A stretch of 34,754 bases of DNA from an uncultured Clostridia bacterium (GTDB lineage Bacteria; Bacillota; Clostridia; Oscillospirales; Oscillospiraceae): NCBI GenBank assembly GCA_947169005.1, contig CAMVOG010000001.1:1-34754 (forward strand). The letters are read 5' to 3'. This document shows positions 32,646 to 34,754 of this stretch, piece by piece. The position numbers and the translations under genes are program-made. The notes beneath the pieces are model-generated. The model ran no database searches. It had not been told where the DNA came from and saw nothing but the letters and a program-made list of their open reading frames with translations. Every line of letters starts with the position of its first letter. Within the stretch, counting starts at the first letter, position 1.

Positions 32646-33183
32646 TTGTTTTCTTGTTTTTTTGGCGTGGAACGGAAGATACATTTGCGCCTTGACTTGG
32701 CCCCGGTGTATCGTCCTGAATTAGAGTAGCATTAAGCATCGCGGTAATTAAGAACTTCATTATTAAACACATGAGGAATATGTTATACAAAAACAGGGAA
32801 ACTGCTATTGAAGAGGCAACCTTCAGCAGAACAAGGTAACTGCCAGGGAACGCAATTTGTATTGCTGAGATATCTGGCTTAAGCAGGTAGAGGGAACTTA
32901 TCAAGATTGTAATTACACTACATACTCCAGCGATTCTTAGATACGTTGCTAAAACCCCTAGCATTGATTTTGTAGAATTCTCAGAATCTACCATTTTCTT
33001 GAGAGATCGAGAAAAAGCGCTCCCCAGTAGAGTTGATGCTGCGGAGACATAGACCGCAAGCTCGATGGAAGCAACAGTCAATGCCGCCTCGGCAACAAAG
33101 GAATAGCGAAGCTGGAATACTAGTCCTGCTGCAATAGCAACACATAAAACTAAAAGAGATTGTATTTTGTGACGCTTATACAT
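32620..33183 (-). CDS. Four-helix membrane protein of the right-hand operon
   Basis: 187 residues with four membrane helices at about 8-28, 33-57, 78-102 and 117-150, and a polar, basic C-terminal tail (TPGPSQGANVSS...RQKNKKTIKSNRRSS). No family recognised. The ATG at 33183 is 4 bases after the stop of the upstream gene, and that stop (GAGGTAG) supplies the ribosome-binding site, so the two are translationally coupled. The gene is AT-rich compared with the core of the window. A small four-TM protein after a soluble partner recalls effectors such as RexB or KwaA, but this is a likeness of layout and not demonstrated homology. Confidence 0.75.
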   Translation of the reverse strand: MYKRHKIQSLLVLCVAIAAGLVFQLRYSFVAEAALTVASIELAVYVSAASTLLGSAFSRSLKKMVDSENSTKSMLGVLATYLRIAGVCSVITILISSLYLLKPDISAIQIAFPGSYLVLLKVASSIAVSLFLYNIFLMCLIMKFLITAMLNATLIQDDTPGPSQGANVSSVPRQKNKKTIKSNRRSS

Positions 33184-33187
33184 AATT

Positions 33188-33970
33188 CTACCTCAGTTTT
33201 GCGAGTAGAGCGACTTTTACTTCTTGGGGATCATAATGCTCAGTTGCATCTTTGCGAACATCTATTTCAATTCTTTCAATAACGGATGAGAAATCAAATG
33301 TTTGCTCTATACCTTCGTCATTTGCTCCAATTACGATTATTTGTTCGTACTCATCGCGATGATGATGAAGTTTATCAATTAATGCCCTTCCTAAATGTAC
33401 AGGCGTATCCCCGTAGGATACTTTGAGCTGGAGTTTGTTCGGAATGTCCAATCCGCCATAATCGGATACCGCCTTAAAGATATCATTTTCCCGAGAAAAC
33501 ATATTATCGACCTGAGTAAAATGGAATCCTTTTATGGTTTTTATATGCGAGCAAAAATCGTCTACAGATGTATAAATGTTTCTTATCTGATATTCCTTTT
33601 GAGAGGCGTCAGAAAGGAAGTTCCGAAAAGCTGTTTTTGCCGCGAGAGGGCTGATGAACAGTCTTTCTCGCTTATTGTCATAGCACGCGAAATACTGTTG
33701 CCGAGGTTCAACTTGGTTTTGTGTCCGTGGATTTGGTTGTATTTCTCCCGTTGCTGAGTCAACAACATAGTCTGTAAACCTTATTGCATCATCATATTCA
33801 CAGGCAAGCCAAAAGAACCTATCATCAATCACTTCAGTACTTATCACGTAGAGATATTTTTGGTTATCTGGCTGATATATGCTCGTGTGATTTTCATGAA
33901 TGAATCTCAAGTCTGTGATGGTCGCAGCTCTTGTTCCCTCATAGTCAAGTAATAAAGTGCTAAACTTCAT
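33188..33970 (-). CDS. Unrecognised soluble protein of the right-hand operon
   Basis: 260 residues, no signal peptide or membrane helix. The N-terminal half reads as alternating strands (KYLYVISTEVIDDRFFWLAC, FACYDNKRERLFISPLAAK), and the C-terminal half has HFTQVDNMFSRENDIF, PNKLQLKVSYGD and IERIEIDVRKDATEHYD. No known family was identified. The AT-rich codon use contrasts with the GC-rich core genes, suggesting acquisition. The ATG follows GGGGAGGGC at 5 bases. It lies 43 bases after a GIY-YIG gene and is coupled to a four-TM gene, an order (soluble protein then small membrane protein) like lambda rexA-rexB. Confidence 0.75.
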   Translation of the reverse strand: MKFSTLLLDYEGTRAATITDLRFIHENHTSIYQPDNQKYLYVISTEVIDDRFFWLACEYDDAIRFTDYVVDSATGEIQPNPRTQNQVEPRQQYFACYDNKRERLFISPLAAKTAFRNFLSDASQKEYQIRNIYTSVDDFCSHIKTIKGFHFTQVDNMFSRENDIFKAVSDYGGLDIPNKLQLKVSYGDTPVHLGRALIDKLHHHRDEYEQIIVIGANDEGIEQTFDFSSVIERIEIDVRKDATEHYDPQEVKVALLAKLR

Positions 33971-34013
33971 GGCTTGCCCTCCCCAAGAATTGAAATGTGT
34001 TGAAGTGTAATTC

Positions 34014-34673
34014 CTATCTTTCCAGCCGGTGCCGGATATCGTTCAACCACTCGCCCTTGTATTTGAAATAGCGGGGACCGGCGATGGAGTATTTGCTGCC
34101 GGTGAGAAGCTGAGCTAAAGCAGAGAGCGAATAGGCTTGTCCCTGGTAGTCCACGGTCTTGTCGTCGATCACCGTGCATTTGATCTCCGGATTGTTGCAA
34201 TACTCGATCTGCTCCCCTGGCTGAATGCTGCACATAGAGAACCGAAACGGCGACTGGCGCTCTTTATGCTCGGCGTCGATCTCCTGCGCGGTCTCCTCCG
34301 CCTGGCGCTGCGCTTCATCCATGACGGCGAGCTTCAGCTTATCTCCGCGACCGTGGATCTCTGCTATAGCTTCCAGGATGGAATAGGCATCTTCCGGTGA
34401 CATGGCGTAGAACTCACGAATACGCTGCTTCCCGTTGAAGTTCTCGATGGACCGCAGGTTCGGATTCAGTTTGTCGATAATGCTATGGATCTTAAGATCG
34501 GAAAGCCGGGAGTTGACCTCATAGGTCGCGTAGACACGGAACGCAAACGGAATGCACTCGCTCCGGTTGAGCTGCTGTAAGCGCTTCTCAATATCGTCTG
34601 CATACCCGATTTTGACATACTCCGGGAAGGACGGGTTTGTCAGTATGTAAATAACGCCTGCTTGTTTATCCAT
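34014..34673 (-). CDS. GIY-YIG nuclease-like protein with DUF4357-like C-terminus
   Basis: 219 residues. Residues 7-100 match the T5orf172/MUG113 branch of the GIY-YIG superfamily: GVIYILTNPSFPEYVKIGYA, DIEKRLQQLN, then helix-strand elements. In this branch the GIY...YIG strands are G-x-IYIL and V-KIG. A charged linker (EAQRQAEETAQEIDAEHKER) leads to a DUF4357-like domain (about 165-215: VDYQGQAYSLSALAQLL, YFKYKGEWLNDIR). It may cut or bind nucleic acid. ATG at 34673 follows CAGGAG at 10 bases. It is the first gene of the AT-rich right-hand operon. Whether the catalytic Arg and Glu are all present needs a structural alignment. Confidence 0.83.
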   Translation of the reverse strand: MDKQAGVIYILTNPSFPEYVKIGYADDIEKRLQQLNRSECIPFAFRVYATYEVNSRLSDLKIHSIIDKLNPNLRSIENFNGKQRIREFYAMSPEDAYSILEAIAEIHGRGDKLKLAVMDEAQRQAEETAQEIDAEHKERQSPFRFSMCSIQPGEQIEYCNNPEIKCTVIDDKTVDYQGQAYSLSALAQLLTGSKYSIAGPRYFKYKGEWLNDIRHRLER

Positions 34674-34720
34674 GATAATTACTCCTGAAAAATCTTGAAT
34701 TAAGTACTATAGTCGCTACT

Positions 34721-34754
34721 TCTCTGGTAGTTTCGACCGTAGTTTCTCTGATAC
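34721..34754. repeat. Short direct repeats upstream of the GIY-YIG gene
   Basis: GTAGTTTC occurs at 34727-34734 and 34739-34746, and TCTCTGGTAG / TCTCTGATAC at 34721 and 34745, a period of about 24. A possible minus-strand -10 TATAGT is at 34711-34706 without a good -35. It may be a regulator site; the window ends here. Confidence 0.4.

Noticed and set aside
34721..34754. Start of a CRISPR array at the window edge
   Set aside because: Repeat units are about 8-10 bases with a 24-base period, too short and irregular; the window ends before it can be tested.

Overview
The window looks like a chromosome segment of a GC-rich gut Clostridia, most likely Oscillospiraceae. The grounds are the clostridial form of PurA, the HicAB, TnpV and P27-terminase-type genes, zinc-ribbon/DUF6273 proteins, a secreted protein ending in a dockerin, strong AGGAGG ribosome-binding sites, and short hairpin repeats and heptamer runs between genes. 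This placement is inference from recognised families; no database search was possible.

Layout. (1) 1-3848: an ECF sigma factor overlapping the start of a probable anti-sigma gene, a hicAB toxin-antitoxin pair, and convergent to it a thiI-cinA operon. (2) 3849-6230: a repeat-rich stretch with a truncated HepT-like gene, two zinc-ribbon proteins (one with a DUF6273 domain), a divergent small HTH regulator with operator-like palindromes, and heptamer tandem repeats. (3) 6234-10608: a CPA2 cation/proton antiporter, then purA and guaA, the AMP and GMP branch enzymes below IMP, in tandem. (4) 10665-14356: a three-gene signalling operon made of a 7TM sensor with a degenerate kinase half, a DegS-like kinase and a LuxR-type response regulator. 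(5) 14357-23521: a hairpin-rich leader and one 2,941-residue secreted protein with about 87 cysteines in its N-terminal 470 residues and a C-terminal dockerin. (6) 23522-25724: remains of a prophage (truncated terminase genes, DUF3310, zinc-ribbon protein, HNH nuclease, deoxyribosyltransferase-like protein). (7) 25729-31161: a second giant secreted protein with a GH105-like catalytic domain, whose reading frame is interrupted by one in-frame TGA. (8) 31180-32592: palindromic repeat units, a small membrane protein, the 3' end of a tRNA-Ser (a likely attachment-site scar) and a TnpV gene. (9) 32603-34754: an AT-rich, probably acquired three-gene operon of a GIY-YIG/DUF4357 protein, an unrecognised 260-residue soluble protein and a four-helix membrane protein.

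The signalling operon reads straight into the giant Cys-rich protein, so it may control that protein. The two giant secreted proteins share the same H-x-W / C-x-x-C and Ig-like module types, although one is a dockerin protein and the other an enzyme. The best candidate for an undescribed system is the right-hand operon: nuclease-like protein, soluble protein and four-TM protein in one AT-rich transcription unit next to mobile-element scars. It has the general layout of membrane-effector phage-exclusion systems, but this is a hypothesis only.
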